Positions 1 through 8,055 are shown, counted from the first letter of the stretch. The stretch: 64,000 nt of DNA from Coriobacteriaceae bacterium (GCA_902364645.1 CABJEP010000006.1:82245-146244), one strand, 5' to 3'. The notes: a model not told the origin generated them from the sequence alone. A program made the numbers and translations.

Positions 1-251
1 TCAGCAACTTCGCAAAGCAGATTGACTTCGGCAGGACCGCAGCGGCCGTCGGCGAGCCACCAGGGATGGAGGCCGGCGCCCGCGATGATGTTCGGGTGGT
101 GACTGGCGCGTGTTTTTGCTGCCGCGAAGTCGCGTGGGTCGACGCCGCAGTCAAATAGACCCAGGCCCAGTGCCGTCGTCTCATCGGCAACGGTATCCGG
201 GCAGGCCATCAAATCAAGATGACAGTGTGCATCAAACAACTGCGGCTCCAT
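1..251 (-). CDS. TatD-family metal-dependent hydrolase, 3' part beyond window
   Basis: The N-terminal 83 residues of a TatD-like hydrolase are visible; the rest lies outside the window. The protein opens MEPQLFDAHCHLD, the metal-binding DxHxH-type motif typical of the start of TatD/amidohydrolase barrels, and has GAGLHPWW near residue 65, matching the GxHP motif of the family. Known members are Mg-dependent 3'-5' DNA/RNA exonucleases or D-aminoacyl-tRNA deacylases. The start at 251 follows the stop of tcdA by 13 bases and has an AGGGA SD, so the two genes are probably co-transcribed. Substrate cannot be decided from this fragment. Confidence 0.75.
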   Translation of the reverse strand, partial: MEPQLFDAHCHLDLMACPDTVADETTALGLGLFDCGVDPRDFAAAKTRASHHPNIIAGAGLHPWWLADGRCGPAEVNLLCEVA

Positions 252-264
252 CGCGGCATCCCTG

Positions 265-1056
265 CTAGTCCAAGCGCTGGCCGTCGGCGCGCACGTGCTC
301 GGTGCCGCGTCCGCTGATCTCTCGGATAACCTCGCCGGCGATCATCTGGCCCATGATGGGCGGCATAAAGCTCGCGGTTCCCAACTCGGTACGCTCGTGG
401 ATGTTGGACGGGTCGCGGGGTTGGGTTTTAACCGATTCCTCACAGCTAAACAGCACGTGCAGGCTCTTGATTCCGCGCTTCTTACATTCTTTGCGCATAA
501 TGCGGCTCATGGGGTCGCGCACGGTGTCAAAGATATCGGCAAAACGCAAGCATTCGGGATGCAGCTTGTTGGCCCCGCCCATAGAGCTAACCAAACGAAT
601 GTCGTGATCTTGAGCATATTTGGCAATGGTGAGCTTGGCCGAGATGGTGTCGATGGCGTCGACGACGTAGTCGAGCTTGCCGCCCGTCTGCTCAAAAACG
701 CTCGTAAAGAACTCGTCGATATTGTCGCTCAGCAGATATTCAGTTCGCTTGATGACGGTGGTGGCGGGATTGATATCGTGGATCATGGCTTCCATAACAT
801 CGACCTTGCGCTTGCCGACGGTGCTGTGAAAGGCGATGGACTGGCGATTGATATTGCTGGGCGCGATGATGTCCTTGTCCAGAATCACAAAATGCCCGAT
901 GCCGCCGCGGGCAAGTGCCTCGCAGCAGTTAGAGCCCACGCCTCCGCAGCCGAGTATCAGCACCGTGGTGTTGGCGAGCTTGTCGAGTGCCTCGCGGCCC
1001 ATGATGATCTCGAGCTTGGTGTCGCGTGTCTCGACGAGTGCAGCAGTTTCGGTCAT
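265..1056 (-). CDS. tcdA: tRNA threonylcarbamoyladenosine dehydratase (TcdA/CsdL, ThiF/E1-like)
   Basis: This is an E1-like adenylating enzyme that cyclises t6A37 in tRNA to ct6A, acting in the cytoplasm. The Rossmann nucleotide motif GCGGVGSN lies near residue 36, and the TcdA-type segment SSMGGANKLHP followed by FADIFDTVRDPMSR distinguishes it from ThiF and MoeB. No CxxC zinc pair is seen, as expected for TcdA. An upstream in-frame ATG at 1062 sits directly against the GGAGG SD, whereas ATG 1056 is six bases away, so 1056 is preferred. It leads the operon with the TatD gene. The length of 263 residues is normal. Confidence 0.9.
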   Translation of the reverse strand: MTETAALVETRDTKLEIIMGREALDKLANTTVLILGCGGVGSNCCEALARGGIGHFVILDKDIIAPSNINRQSIAFHSTVGKRKVDVMEAMIHDINPATTVIKRTEYLLSDNIDEFFTSVFEQTGGKLDYVVDAIDTISAKLTIAKYAQDHDIRLVSSMGGANKLHPECLRFADIFDTVRDPMSRIMRKECKKRGIKSLHVLFSCEESVKTQPRDPSNIHERTELGTASFMPPIMGQMIAGEVIREISGRGTEHVRADGQRLD

Positions 1057-1180
1057 AGACATCCTCCGATGGGGAAGCGAATCGTGTTTTAGCTATCGCC
1101 ATTATAGGTATTATCGCGATTCCATTTGAGCCCTAGGGGCTTGTTGAAATGAGGCAGGGATTCGCATAAGATGAAGCAGA

Positions 1181-1206
1181 TGGCACCCGTTGCAGCGGGT
1201 TAGCCA
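1181..1206. other. GC-rich stem-loop downstream of small membrane peptide
   Basis: TGGC and ACCCG pair with CGGGT and GCCA around a short loop. It lies about 60 bases past the stop of the 28-residue peptide on the minus strand and has no clear T-run. It could be the 3' end of that transcript or of a bidirectional RNA; nothing else was seen between 1057 and 1263. Confidence 0.4.
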
Positions 1207-1263
1207 ACTCCCAAACACGTTTGTAGCGTGAGAAGTGGCCGTCTTCGCATTACGCGGGGGCGG

Positions 1264-1350
1264 CTATTTCATTCGACCTCCAATGTGGATGCCGAGCTCC
1301 ACAGCCGCGATTACAAGCAACAACAACGTCAGGACATCGTTAATACTCAT
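1264..1350 (-). CDS. 28-residue single-pass membrane peptide, holin-like toxin candidate
   Basis: This small ORF encodes MSINDVLTLLLLVIAAVELG and eight further residues ending GGRMK. One hydrophobic helix (about residues 6-24) is followed by a short basic tail. The start is set by a strong SD (AAGGAGA) six bases before ATG 1350; a longer reading from 1494 crosses the sdpR promoter and has no SD. Length, the MS-N/T-opening and isolated intergenic setting resemble the putative holin-like type I toxins of Gram-positives, but homology cannot be proven by eye. No antisense RNA promoter was identified. It may equally be a benign small membrane protein. Confidence 0.55.
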   Translation of the reverse strand: MSINDVLTLLLLVIAAVELGIHIGGRMK

Positions 1351-1445
1351 AGTCCATCTCCTTCTTGGGAAGAGGGAGCTGGCCCATCTGCTTCTGGACC
1401 CATTGTATCTAAAAACGAACGAATGTTCTATACATAACATTGCTA

Positions 1446-1483
1446 TTAGATAATTAGACAAACATCTAAATATCAAGTATAGT
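1446..1483 (+). promoter_or_regulatory. Promoter and palindromic operator of sdpR-sdpI
   Basis: A -35 box TAGACA (1455-1460) and a -10 box TATAGT (1478-1483) are 17 bases apart. An inverted repeat TTAGAT (1446-1451) / ATCTAA (1464-1469) straddles the -35 box, a fitting site for the ArsR-type product SdpR to repress its own promoter. Confidence 0.6.
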
Positions 1484-1517
1484 GTGCGCGTCATGAGAGA
1501 TGATGAGAGGAGGTCTT

Positions 1518-1796
1518 ATGCCGGGAGAGGGTTTTAAGGCGCTTGCCGATCCAACGCGACGGCGCATTTTGGAGTTGCTGCGCGAGGGCAATTGCACGGC
1601 GGGGGAGCTTGCCGAGCATTTCGATATCAGTAAGCCGTCGCTAAGCCATCACTTGGCGACGCTCAAAAACGCCGGGTTGGTGACCGACGAGCGCCATGGC
1701 CAAAACATCGTATACAGCTTAAACACCACCGTCATGCAGGATTTAATTGGCTGGTTTATGGGCTTTACAAACACGGAAGGTGATAAGGATGAATAA
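1518..1796 (+). CDS. sdpR: ArsR-family autorepressor (SdpR type)
   Basis: A 92-residue winged-helix repressor. The segment FKALADPTRRRILELLREGNC followed by AGELAEHFDISKPSLSHHLATLKNAGLV is the ArsR helix-turn-helix, and the SLSHHL recognition helix plus ADPTRRRIL opening are typical of the SdpR autorepressor subfamily. No cysteine metal site is evident. ATG 1518 is chosen because a perfect AGGAGG (1508-1513) precedes it; ATG 1500 lacks an SD. Its stop overlaps the start of the SdpI-type membrane protein by eight bases, so the pair is translationally coupled. In Bacillus the membrane partner can sequester the repressor; the same logic is inferred here. Confidence 0.85.
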   Translation: MPGEGFKALADPTRRRILELLREGNCTAGELAEHFDISKPSLSHHLATLKNAGLVTDERHGQNIVYSLNTTVMQDLIGWFMGFTNTEGDKDE

Positions 1797-2493
1797 CGAA
1801 AACAAGGGCATTCACCCCACGGGGGTATCGTCGCGCGTGTGGATTGTGCTGGTCGCTCTGTGCGTCGCCAATGTCGTAGCGCACCTCATGGTGATGCCGA
1901 GCTTGCCTGCGCAGATTCCCACGCACTGGGGCGCGAACGGCGCCGTCGACGGTTGGGGTCCTAGCTGGATGGCCTCCGCGCTCGGCGTGCTGCCTCTGGC
2001 GCTTCTCGCAATGTTCTGCGTGGTGCCGCGCATCGACCCCAAAGGTGAGGCATATCGAACCTCGGGCAAGTTCTATCAGGGCTTCGTAATCGCCTTCACC
2101 TTGTTCATGTGCGCCATAAGCTGGCTGGGAGAGCTTACGGTCTGGGGCGTGGTGCCGGCGGTCGGTTCGGTTAACGTGCTGATTTCCGGTGTTGTCGGTT
2201 TGCTGTTCATCGGCGTAGGCAACTACTTGCCGCGTGTGAAGCAGAACTATACGCTCGGTATCAAGACACCTTGGGCGCTTGCCGATCCCGAGAACTGGCG
2301 CCGTACGCAGCGTTTTGGCGGCGCCTGCTTTATGGTGCTGGGTATTGGCCTGATTGTGATGGGCGTGGCAGGCAGCGTGCTTTCGAGTGAAGTCGTCGCC
2401 GCGGTGATTGCGGTTCTGGCGTTTGGTTCGGTTGGAGCCGTCTACGTCTACTCGTATCTGTTGTGGCGCAAATCGCAGCGAGCCGCTCGTTAA
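1789..2493 (+). CDS. sdpI: SdpI-family membrane protein (DUF1648 + SdpI)
   Basis: A 234-residue membrane protein with about six helices. The DUF1648 signature follows the first helix (LPAQIPTHWGANGAVDGWG), and the SdpI-type motif NYLPRVKQNYTLGIKTPW lies in the second half. Relatives give immunity to the SDP peptide toxin in Bacillus and act as sensors that bind the cognate repressor; many homologues have unknown ligands. Translation starts at ATG 1789 inside the end of sdpR, giving tight coupling. No toxin operon like sdpABC is in the window, so a role in toxin immunity is only inferred. Confidence 0.8.
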   Translation: MNNENKGIHPTGVSSRVWIVLVALCVANVVAHLMVMPSLPAQIPTHWGANGAVDGWGPSWMASALGVLPLALLAMFCVVPRIDPKGEAYRTSGKFYQGFVIAFTLFMCAISWLGELTVWGVVPAVGSVNVLISGVVGLLFIGVGNYLPRVKQNYTLGIKTPWALADPENWRRTQRFGGACFMVLGIGLIVMGVAGSVLSSEVVAAVIAVLAFGSVGAVYVYSYLLWRKSQRAAR

Positions 2494-2558
2494 GGTTGCG
2501 GAAAACTAGCGTACGCAGTTCATAGTATGTTCCGGGGGACTTTTCCCAGGTAGTATTA

Positions 2559-2587
2559 GGGGGTGTGGGCAACCATGCCCCTTTTTC
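2559..2587 (+). terminator. Probable terminator after sdpI
   Basis: GGGG and TGG pair with CCA and CCCC around GCAA, followed directly by a run of five T. It separates sdpI from ettA. Confidence 0.55.
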
Positions 2588-2677
2588 GTTACGTTTCAGA
2601 GCTGGTTCCCTCATTTCGTTTCCACTAAAGCGAATCAAGAATAGGGAAACAGCAGGTAGAAAGGATAGAACAGACAT

Positions 2678-4357
2678 ATGGCGGAGTTTATCTACCAGAT
2701 GTATCAGGCTCGCAAGGCCCATGGCGACAAGGTGATCCTTGACGACGTGACCCTGAGCTTCTACCCCGGTGCCAAGATCGGCGTCGTGGGTCCCAACGGC
2801 ATGGGCAAGTCGACCCTGCTCAAGATCATGGCCGGCATCGAGGAGGTCTCCAACGGCGATGCCAGGCTCACCCCCGGCTACACCGTGGGCATCCTGCAGC
2901 AGGAGCCGCCGCTCGACGATGACAAGACCGTCATCGAGAACGTGCGCATGGCGTTTGGCGATATGATCGCCAAGGTCGATCGCTTCAACAAGATCGGCGA
3001 GGAGATGTGCGACCCGGATTGCGACATGGATGCCCTCATGGCCGAGATGGGCAAGCTCCAGGACGAGATCGATGCCGCCGATGGCTGGGATATCGATTCC
3101 AAGCTCGGCCAGGCCATGGACGCCCTGCAGCTGCCCGATTCCGACATGCCGGTCAACGTGCTTTCCGGCGGCGAGCGCCGTCGCGTGGCCCTGTGCAAGC
3201 TGCTGCTCGAGGCTCCCGACCTGCTGCTGCTCGACGAGCCCACGAACCACCTGGACGCCGAGTCGATCCTGTGGCTCGAGCACTTCCTGCACAACTACCA
3301 GGGCGCGGTGCTTGCCGTCACGCACGATCGCTACTTCCTGGATAACGTTGCCGAGTGGATCTGCGAGGTCGACCGCGGTCACCTTTATCCCTACAAGGGC
3401 AACTACTCCACGTATCTGGAGACCAAGGCCGCGCGTATCGAGGCACAGGGCAATCGTGACGCCAAGCTCGCCAAGCGCATGGAGGCCGAGCTCGAGTGGG
3501 TGCGCAGCTCTCCCAAGGCTCGCCAGGCAAAGAACAAGGCCCGTCTGGCTCGCTACGAGGAGATGGAGGCCGAGGCCCGCGCAAGCCAGAAGCTCGACTG
3601 GACCGACATCCGCATCCCTGTGGGCCCGCGTTTGGGCAACAAGGTGCTCGAGGCCCATCATCTGCACAAGGAGTTCGATGGCCGCGTGCTCATCGATGAC
3701 CTTTCGTTCACCCTGCCGCGCAACGGCATCGTGGGCGTCATCGGCCCCAACGGTGTCGGTAAGACCACGCTGTTCAAGACGATTGTGGGTCTGGAGCCGC
3801 TGACTTCGGGCGAGCTTGAGGTGGGCGAGACCGTCAAGATCTCCTATGTCGACCAGAACCGTTCCGGCATCGACCCCGATAAGAACCTATGGGAGGTCGT
3901 CTCGGACGGCCTGGACCACATGATGGTCGGCGAGACCGAGGTTCCGAGCCGCGCTTATGTGGCGAGCTTTGGCTTTAAGGGCCAGGACCAGCAGAAGCGC
4001 GCTGGCGTACTTTCCGGTGGCGAGCGCAACCGTCTGAACCTGGCGCTCACGCTCAAGCAGGGCGGCAACCTGCTGCTCCTCGACGAGCCTACGAACGACC
4101 TCGACGTCGAGACGCTGTCCTCGCTCGAAGCGGCGCTGCTCGAGTTCCCGGGCTGCTCGGTGGTCATTAGCCATGACCGTATGTTCCTGGACCGCGTCGC
4201 CACGCACATTCTGGCGTGGGAAGGCACCGACGAGAACCCGGGCAACTGGTATTGGTTCGAGGGCAACTTCGAGGCCTATCAGGCCAACCGCATCGAGCGC
4301 CTGGGCGAGGACGCGGCCCAGCCGCATCGTATCCACCGTAAGCTGACGCGCGACTAG
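2678..4357 (+). CDS. ettA: Energy-dependent translational throttle protein EttA (ABC-F)
   Basis: An ABC-F ATPase of 559 residues, the usual EttA length. Two nucleotide-binding domains are seen: Walker A GPNGMGKST (near residue 40) and GPNGVGKTT (near 355), signatures LSGGERRRVAL and LSGGERNRLNL, and Walker B LLLLDEPTNHLD and LLLLDEPTNDLD. The linker between them is rich in basic and acidic residues (KARQAKNKARLARYEEM), as in the P-site tRNA-interaction motif. There are no membrane segments. EttA binds the ribosomal E site and gates the first peptide bond according to the ATP/ADP ratio. An AAAGGA SD lies upstream; it is monocistronic between terminators. Confidence 0.93.
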   Translation: MAEFIYQMYQARKAHGDKVILDDVTLSFYPGAKIGVVGPNGMGKSTLLKIMAGIEEVSNGDARLTPGYTVGILQQEPPLDDDKTVIENVRMAFGDMIAKVDRFNKIGEEMCDPDCDMDALMAEMGKLQDEIDAADGWDIDSKLGQAMDALQLPDSDMPVNVLSGGERRRVALCKLLLEAPDLLLLDEPTNHLDAESILWLEHFLHNYQGAVLAVTHDRYFLDNVAEWICEVDRGHLYPYKGNYSTYLETKAARIEAQGNRDAKLAKRMEAELEWVRSSPKARQAKNKARLARYEEMEAEARASQKLDWTDIRIPVGPRLGNKVLEAHHLHKEFDGRVLIDDLSFTLPRNGIVGVIGPNGVGKTTLFKTIVGLEPLTSGELEVGETVKISYVDQNRSGIDPDKNLWEVVSDGLDHMMVGETEVPSRAYVASFGFKGQDQQKRAGVLSGGERNRLNLALTLKQGGNLLLLDEPTNDLDVETLSSLEAALLEFPGCSVVISHDRMFLDRVATHILAWEGTDENPGNWYWFEGNFEAYQANRIERLGEDAAQPHRIHRKLTRD

Positions 4358-4360
4358 ATC

Positions 4361-4387
4361 GTTACGCGGTTTTCCAAACCGCGTAAC
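4361..4387. terminator. Palindrome at 3' end of ettA
   Basis: A perfect 12-bp stem GTTACGCGGTTT / AAACCGCGTAAC around a 3-base loop sits three bases after the ettA stop. A near-identical stem occurs at 19930-19957, in both cases adjoining a family A hairpin element and followed by the shared sequence GCTCGACGCTGC. Confidence 0.6.
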
Positions 4388-4400
4388 TGCTCGACGCTGC

Positions 4401-4500
4401 GCGGGTCGCAAGCACCCCATCTTGCCGTTCAAGCCGTCGCTCGCGTACCGAAGTACGCGTCGCTCCTCTTTCACGGCAACCTGGGGCACTTGCGGCCCGC
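4401..4500 (-). repeat. Family A hairpin element, copy 1
   Basis: Two 28-base arms (4401-4428 and 4473-4500) are complementary except for about five positions, some of them G-U capable. Read on the minus strand the 44-base centre starts GAAAGAGGAGCGACGCGTAC and contains the inner stem GCGTAC/GTACGC. The centre matches the copies at 19819 and 34565, but the arms are unrelated to theirs. It lies between the convergent genes ettA and the 4572-5867 gene. Confidence 0.75.
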
Positions 4501-4531
4501 TCGCTGTTGGTTACGCAACATCAACAAATAA

Positions 4532-4567
4532 AAACGGCTCAAATCCTGATTTGGATTTGAGCCGTTT
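4532..4567. terminator. Strong bidirectional terminator
   Basis: A perfect 15-bp stem (4532-4546 with 4553-4567, AAACGGCTCAAATCC arm) around a 6-base loop, with A-tract/T-tract ends, lies between convergent ettA and the 4572-5867 gene and can serve both. Confidence 0.85.
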
Positions 4568-4571
4568 GTCG

Positions 4572-5867
4572 TTACTGCTCGGGTTCTTCGACTTTATCGA
4601 TGGCCCAGGTGGATCCGAGGCCACCGGTGGTGTTGCGGCGGACGCGCACGGTAACTTCGTGGCGCTCGCCGGCCTGCGTGTAGCGCAGGGGGAAGCTTGC
4701 GCGGTTTCGCGCGGCCTCGATGGTACCGCGCTCGCGGGCGATCCAGTAGTACTCGCCGACGATGCCGAGGGTGTCGGCGCCGTAGGGGAGATAGGTCGAC
4801 AGCTGGTGTAGCAACGGACCGGGGCAGAAGACCTCGGTTGCGAAATCGACGGGGAAGTCCTCGGGGATGGCGGGCGCTACGGGTGCGAGGGCCGGTACCA
4901 TCGTCGGTGCGAAGGCCTGCTCATTGACGGGCGTCACCTCGATGACGGGCGCGGGTTCGGCGCCGAGTACTGATTCGGTGTCCGCTTTCGGCATCGCCGC
5001 GGAATCTGCGGGCTCGACGATGGCAGGTGCGTCTGCGGTCGCGGTGTCGAACTCGACTTGCGGAGCGCTCTGATTCTCGATGCTCGGCTTTGTCTCGACC
5101 GGCGTGGATGCCATGGTGGTGATGCCGGCGTTTGCGTTCTCGGGGTCATAGACGACCGTGAGCGAGATGGCGGGCTGCGGTGCCTCGGGCTCCGGCGTCG
5201 ACTCGGTAGCGTCTTGATCTGCGGGCTCGTCGGACTGATCGTCCTCGGCCTTGTCACCAAAGACATCGCTGTTTTGGAATGCAGACGTCTCGGGCTGGTC
5301 AGCGGCTTCTTCGGTTGTCGACTTGGGAGCTTCGTTGAGCTCCGCAGTGGTTTCCTGCTCAGATATGACTTCGGGATCGGTCGTGGCGGTGATTTCGGTT
5401 TCTGCTGTTACCTCAATAGCGACTTCGATCTCTGCCTCGGGCTCGGGCTCCGGCACGGCTTCAACCATGGTTTCTGGCTTGGGATGTTTAACGTGCTTGG
5501 GACGCACGGCCTTGAGGTCCTTCTCGCCGCGCTTTTTCTTTTTGTAGGACTGCTTGGCTCCCTTGGCTGCCTTGGGCTTGTCCTCGCCCTTGGCAAGGGC
5601 GGCATCCCAAGCCTCGTTGGCGATGACGGTGGCATACAGGCGACCGCCCTTAAAGACGGTCAGCTTAATGCAGTCGTCGAGCTCCTCGAGCAGCTCACGC
5701 GTGGACTCAAAGCCCAGGTCATAAGCGGTCATGTCGCCGGCGGCGAGCGCCTCCTCGACCTGTGTCATAAACGTTTGCTTGCCGCACCCAATCGCGTCGC
5801 GCAGCAGGCGATACAGATAGATGTGGTTGCCCAGCGAAAGCGTGGGCCTAACTATTGTCTTGCTCAT
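4572..5867 (-). CDS. Two-domain protein with long acidic linker, unknown function
   Basis: A 431-residue protein I do not recognise. The N-terminal ~100 residues form a compact domain (NHIYLYRLLRDAIGCGKQTF, then VFKGGRLYATVIANEAW) of winged-helix-like character, followed by a Lys-rich stretch (SYKKKKRGEKD). Residues ~130-350 are low-complexity Glu/Pro/Ala/Thr, probably disordered. The last ~80 residues form a second folded domain (YLPYGADTLGIVGEYYWIARERG). There is no signal peptide or membrane helix. ATG 5867 has a GAGGAG SD at seven bases; a longer reading to 5906 has none. The basic N-terminus plus acidic tail suggests a nucleic-acid-associated or scaffold role, which is a guess. Confidence 0.6.
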   Translation of the reverse strand: MSKTIVRPTLSLGNHIYLYRLLRDAIGCGKQTFMTQVEEALAAGDMTAYDLGFESTRELLEELDDCIKLTVFKGGRLYATVIANEAWDAALAKGEDKPKAAKGAKQSYKKKKRGEKDLKAVRPKHVKHPKPETMVEAVPEPEPEAEIEVAIEVTAETEITATTDPEVISEQETTAELNEAPKSTTEEAADQPETSAFQNSDVFGDKAEDDQSDEPADQDATESTPEPEAPQPAISLTVVYDPENANAGITTMASTPVETKPSIENQSAPQVEFDTATADAPAIVEPADSAAMPKADTESVLGAEPAPVIEVTPVNEQAFAPTMVPALAPVAPAIPEDFPVDFATEVFCPGPLLHQLSTYLPYGADTLGIVGEYYWIARERGTIEAARNRASFPLRYTQAGERHEVTVRVRRNTTGGLGSTWAIDKVEEPEQ

Positions 5868-5940
5868 GGCAAATCTCCTCTTTACACATGTAAAGCATCT
5901 TACCATCGCATAGCGTTCGCCATGGCGGCGCCCAAGGCAA

Positions 5941-5972
5941 ACGGGCGCGAACCGCTTTCGATTCGCGCCCGT
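5941..5972 (-). terminator. Terminator between the two hypothetical genes
   Basis: An 11-bp stem ACGGGCGCGAA / TTCGCGCCCGT with a 10-base loop lies downstream of the 6008-6970 gene on its strand. The T-run is weak. Confidence 0.6.
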
Positions 5973-6007
5973 TGTACAGGTCGGTTATCTATGAGAGGCA
6001 AATGTGC

Positions 6008-6970
6008 TTAGTTGCCCGATGCCGTGCCTTGGCTCGAGTTGTCAGATGCCGTGCCGGACGCGGTTCCGCTCGAGCTGTTCGAGCTGTTGGTGTTGCTGCT
6101 GTCTGCTGTGCCCGTTCCCGAAGCGGTGTCGCTCGTCTGGCCGCCCGTGCTCGGCTGCGAACCGTCAGTCGTTTGGCTTGAGTCGGTCGTGCCGGACGGC
6201 GCGCCACTGTTGGCCGTAGAGGAATCGGTGCCCTGCGATTGGCTTTGGGTGTTCGAGGACGAATCGGCTGAGGTAGAACTGTCTTGCGTGCCGTCCGCCT
6301 GTGCCTGCTGATCTTGCGACTGGGTGTTGCCATTTGCATCGCTCTCGGTCGTGCGCGACGAAAGGATTGGCTCGGGGCGCTCGCCCAGACCCTCACCGGC
6401 GGTGGTAATAAGGATGGCGCCGGTACAGGCGATGACCGCGACGATGGCGATGGCGATCGAGAAGACGATGACCTTCTTTTGCGTCTGGCTGCGCTCTGCC
6501 GCCGCCTTGGCGCGCAGACTGTTAGGGGCGACGCGCGCCGTGGTCGCGCGTCCCGCAACCTGGCGCATTTCCTGCGTGGTCGCGGCGCCACCTAGGTGCT
6601 CCTCGACATCGGGTTCAACGGGCTCGTAGGCGCCGGCAGGGTAGTCGACAGCGGCATGCGTGCCCTTGATTGCTTCGGCGCTGGCAGAGATAAAGTGGCG
6701 GTAGACCTGCGAGGACACAACGGTGATGACCGAGCTCACGGCGGCGCCAATTACTGAACCAGCGATACCAATCTTGGAGGCAAGCGCGACGCTCGTGGCG
6801 GCAGCTGCGGCGCCGGCGATGATCTGGGGAATGGAAATGTCGTCAAACAGGCCCTTTTTGGGTGCGATGGCCATGGTCTGTCCGATGGAATGGTTCTCGT
6901 GCACGCCGTTGTTGAGCGATGCCGGCGTCATGACGCGCGTGCGCGGCGCGTCGGTATATTCAGTCGTCAT
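6008..6970 (-). CDS. Membrane protein with Ser/Thr/Gly-rich tail, unknown function
   Basis: A 320-residue protein not recognised as a named family. Residues ~48-88 (IPQIIAGAAAAATSVALASK and onward) form one or two hydrophobic, glycine/alanine-rich helices, and residues ~167-193 (VIVFSIAIAIVAVIACTGAI) form a clear transmembrane helix. The last ~120 residues are almost entirely S, T, G, N, Q and D, a composition typical of extracellular linkers. A GGAAGGA SD precedes ATG 6970. It is upstream of the 4572-5867 gene on the same strand but separated by a terminator. A surface role is inferred only from topology. Confidence 0.6.
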   Translation of the reverse strand: MTTEYTDAPRTRVMTPASLNNGVHENHSIGQTMAIAPKKGLFDDISIPQIIAGAAAAATSVALASKIGIAGSVIGAAVSSVITVVSSQVYRHFISASAEAIKGTHAAVDYPAGAYEPVEPDVEEHLGGAATTQEMRQVAGRATTARVAPNSLRAKAAAERSQTQKKVIVFSIAIAIVAVIACTGAILITTAGEGLGERPEPILSSRTTESDANGNTQSQDQQAQADGTQDSSTSADSSSNTQSQSQGTDSSTANSGAPSGTTDSSQTTDGSQPSTGGQTSDTASGTGTADSSNTNSSNSSSGTASGTASDNSSQGTASGN

Positions 6971-7147
6971 ACGGGGTCCTTCCGGTTCGTTTAGTGCTGC
7001 GACAGGTTGTTCAGCCCTCAGGGTACCCAGTCGGTGTGAACCGGAGATGGATTCGCCCGCAACACCATCAACTCACCAAAGCGCGAAATTTCTTCTCAGG
7101 CTGATCGAATGAAGACGGGGCGAATCGTTCGGATGTCGAAAGGAAGG

Positions 7148-7177
7148 TTGACCGGATTTGAAATCCCGTGGAATAAT
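7148..7177 (+). promoter_or_regulatory. Promoter of licT
   Basis: TTGACC (7148-7153) and AATAAT (7172-7177) are separated by 18 bases, 42 bases before the licT start. The spacer contains the short palindrome GGATTTGAAATCC. Confidence 0.5.
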
Positions 7178-7218
7178 CGGGCTCGCGGCGCTGTTGCTTG
7201 CGCCGGGTAGGGAGCGTC

Positions 7219-8055
7219 ATGAAAATCCTTAAGCGGATCAACAACAATACGGTTATCTGCGTAAACGCCAAGGGCCGTGAACTCGTGGCAATTGGCCGCG
7301 GTATCGGGTTTCCCAATGGCCCCGATGAGGTCACACTCGATAAGATCGAGCGAACCTTCTACGGTGTCGACTCGCGCTACCTAGCGCTGCTCGACGAGAT
7401 CGATCCTCAGGTGATGGAGTTCTCCGCCCAGATTGCCGATATCGCTCGCTCCAACATCTCGCGCGAGCTCTCGGCAAACCTTCCCTTTACCATGGCTGAC
7501 CATATCGCCTTTGCCATCAAACGCTGCCGCGAGCATATGTTTGTGCAGATGCCGCTCTCCTATGATGTGCAGCAGATGTACCCCATTGAGTACAAGATCG
7601 CCAAGTTCGCGATCGAGGGCATCAATCGCGGCTTCAACGTCAAGATGCCGCGGGGGGAGGCGAGCGGTATCGCGCTCTGTATCGTCAACAGCGTGGTCGC
7701 CTCGTCTTCAAAGGCCAAATCCAATACGGTGCGTAAGGACGAGGTGATGCTCGAGAGCTTCACCAAGATTATCGAATCCGAGCTGGGGGTTTGCGTGGAC
7801 CGCGACGGCTTTGACTTTTGCCGTTATGCCACGCACGTGCGCTACCTGTTAGAACGCGTGCAGACAGGAGAGCCCCTCAACACGGAGAACGGCGCGCTTT
7901 ACGGACCGCTCTGCGAGCAGCATCCCGACGTGGCCGTGTGCGTCGACCGCATGGCCGCGCTTATCGAAGAGCGCTTTGACGCCGGGCTCGCCGATGAAGA
8001 GAAGGTCTACCTGATGCTCCACGTCAATCGCGTCTGCGCGGGATCTAGGTCCTAA
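7219..8055 (+). CDS. licT: BglG/LicT-family transcriptional antiterminator
   Basis: A 278-residue RNA-binding antiterminator. The CAT RNA-binding domain occupies residues 1-56 (MKILKRINNNTVICVNAKGR and then ELVAIGRGIGFP), followed by two PTS-regulation domains whose phosphorylatable histidines are plausible at ADHIAFAI, LHVN and nearby sites. The family binds a RAT hairpin and prevents termination when beta-glucoside-type sugar is transported. ATG 7219 after GGGAG matches the canonical MKI-start; the upstream in-frame ATG lacks an SD. Its probable target is the RAT/terminator pair directly downstream, ahead of the EIIBC gene. Confidence 0.9.
   Translation: MKILKRINNNTVICVNAKGRELVAIGRGIGFPNGPDEVTLDKIERTFYGVDSRYLALLDEIDPQVMEFSAQIADIARSNISRELSANLPFTMADHIAFAIKRCREHMFVQMPLSYDVQQMYPIEYKIAKFAIEGINRGFNVKMPRGEASGIALCIVNSVVASSSKAKSNTVRKDEVMLESFTKIIESELGVCVDRDGFDFCRYATHVRYLLERVQTGEPLNTENGALYGPLCEQHPDVAVCVDRMAALIEERFDAGLADEEKVYLMLHVNRVCAGSRS

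Noticed and set aside
1264..1494. Longer 76-codon version of the small membrane peptide
   Set aside because: The extension covers the sdpR promoter and has no SD; the internal ATG 1350 has AAGGAGA.
2330..3667. Long minus-strand open frame opposite ettA
   Set aside because: It is the complement of a strongly supported ABC-F gene, has repetitive His/Leu/Val/Gly composition typical of antisense frames in GC-biased genes, and lacks an SD.
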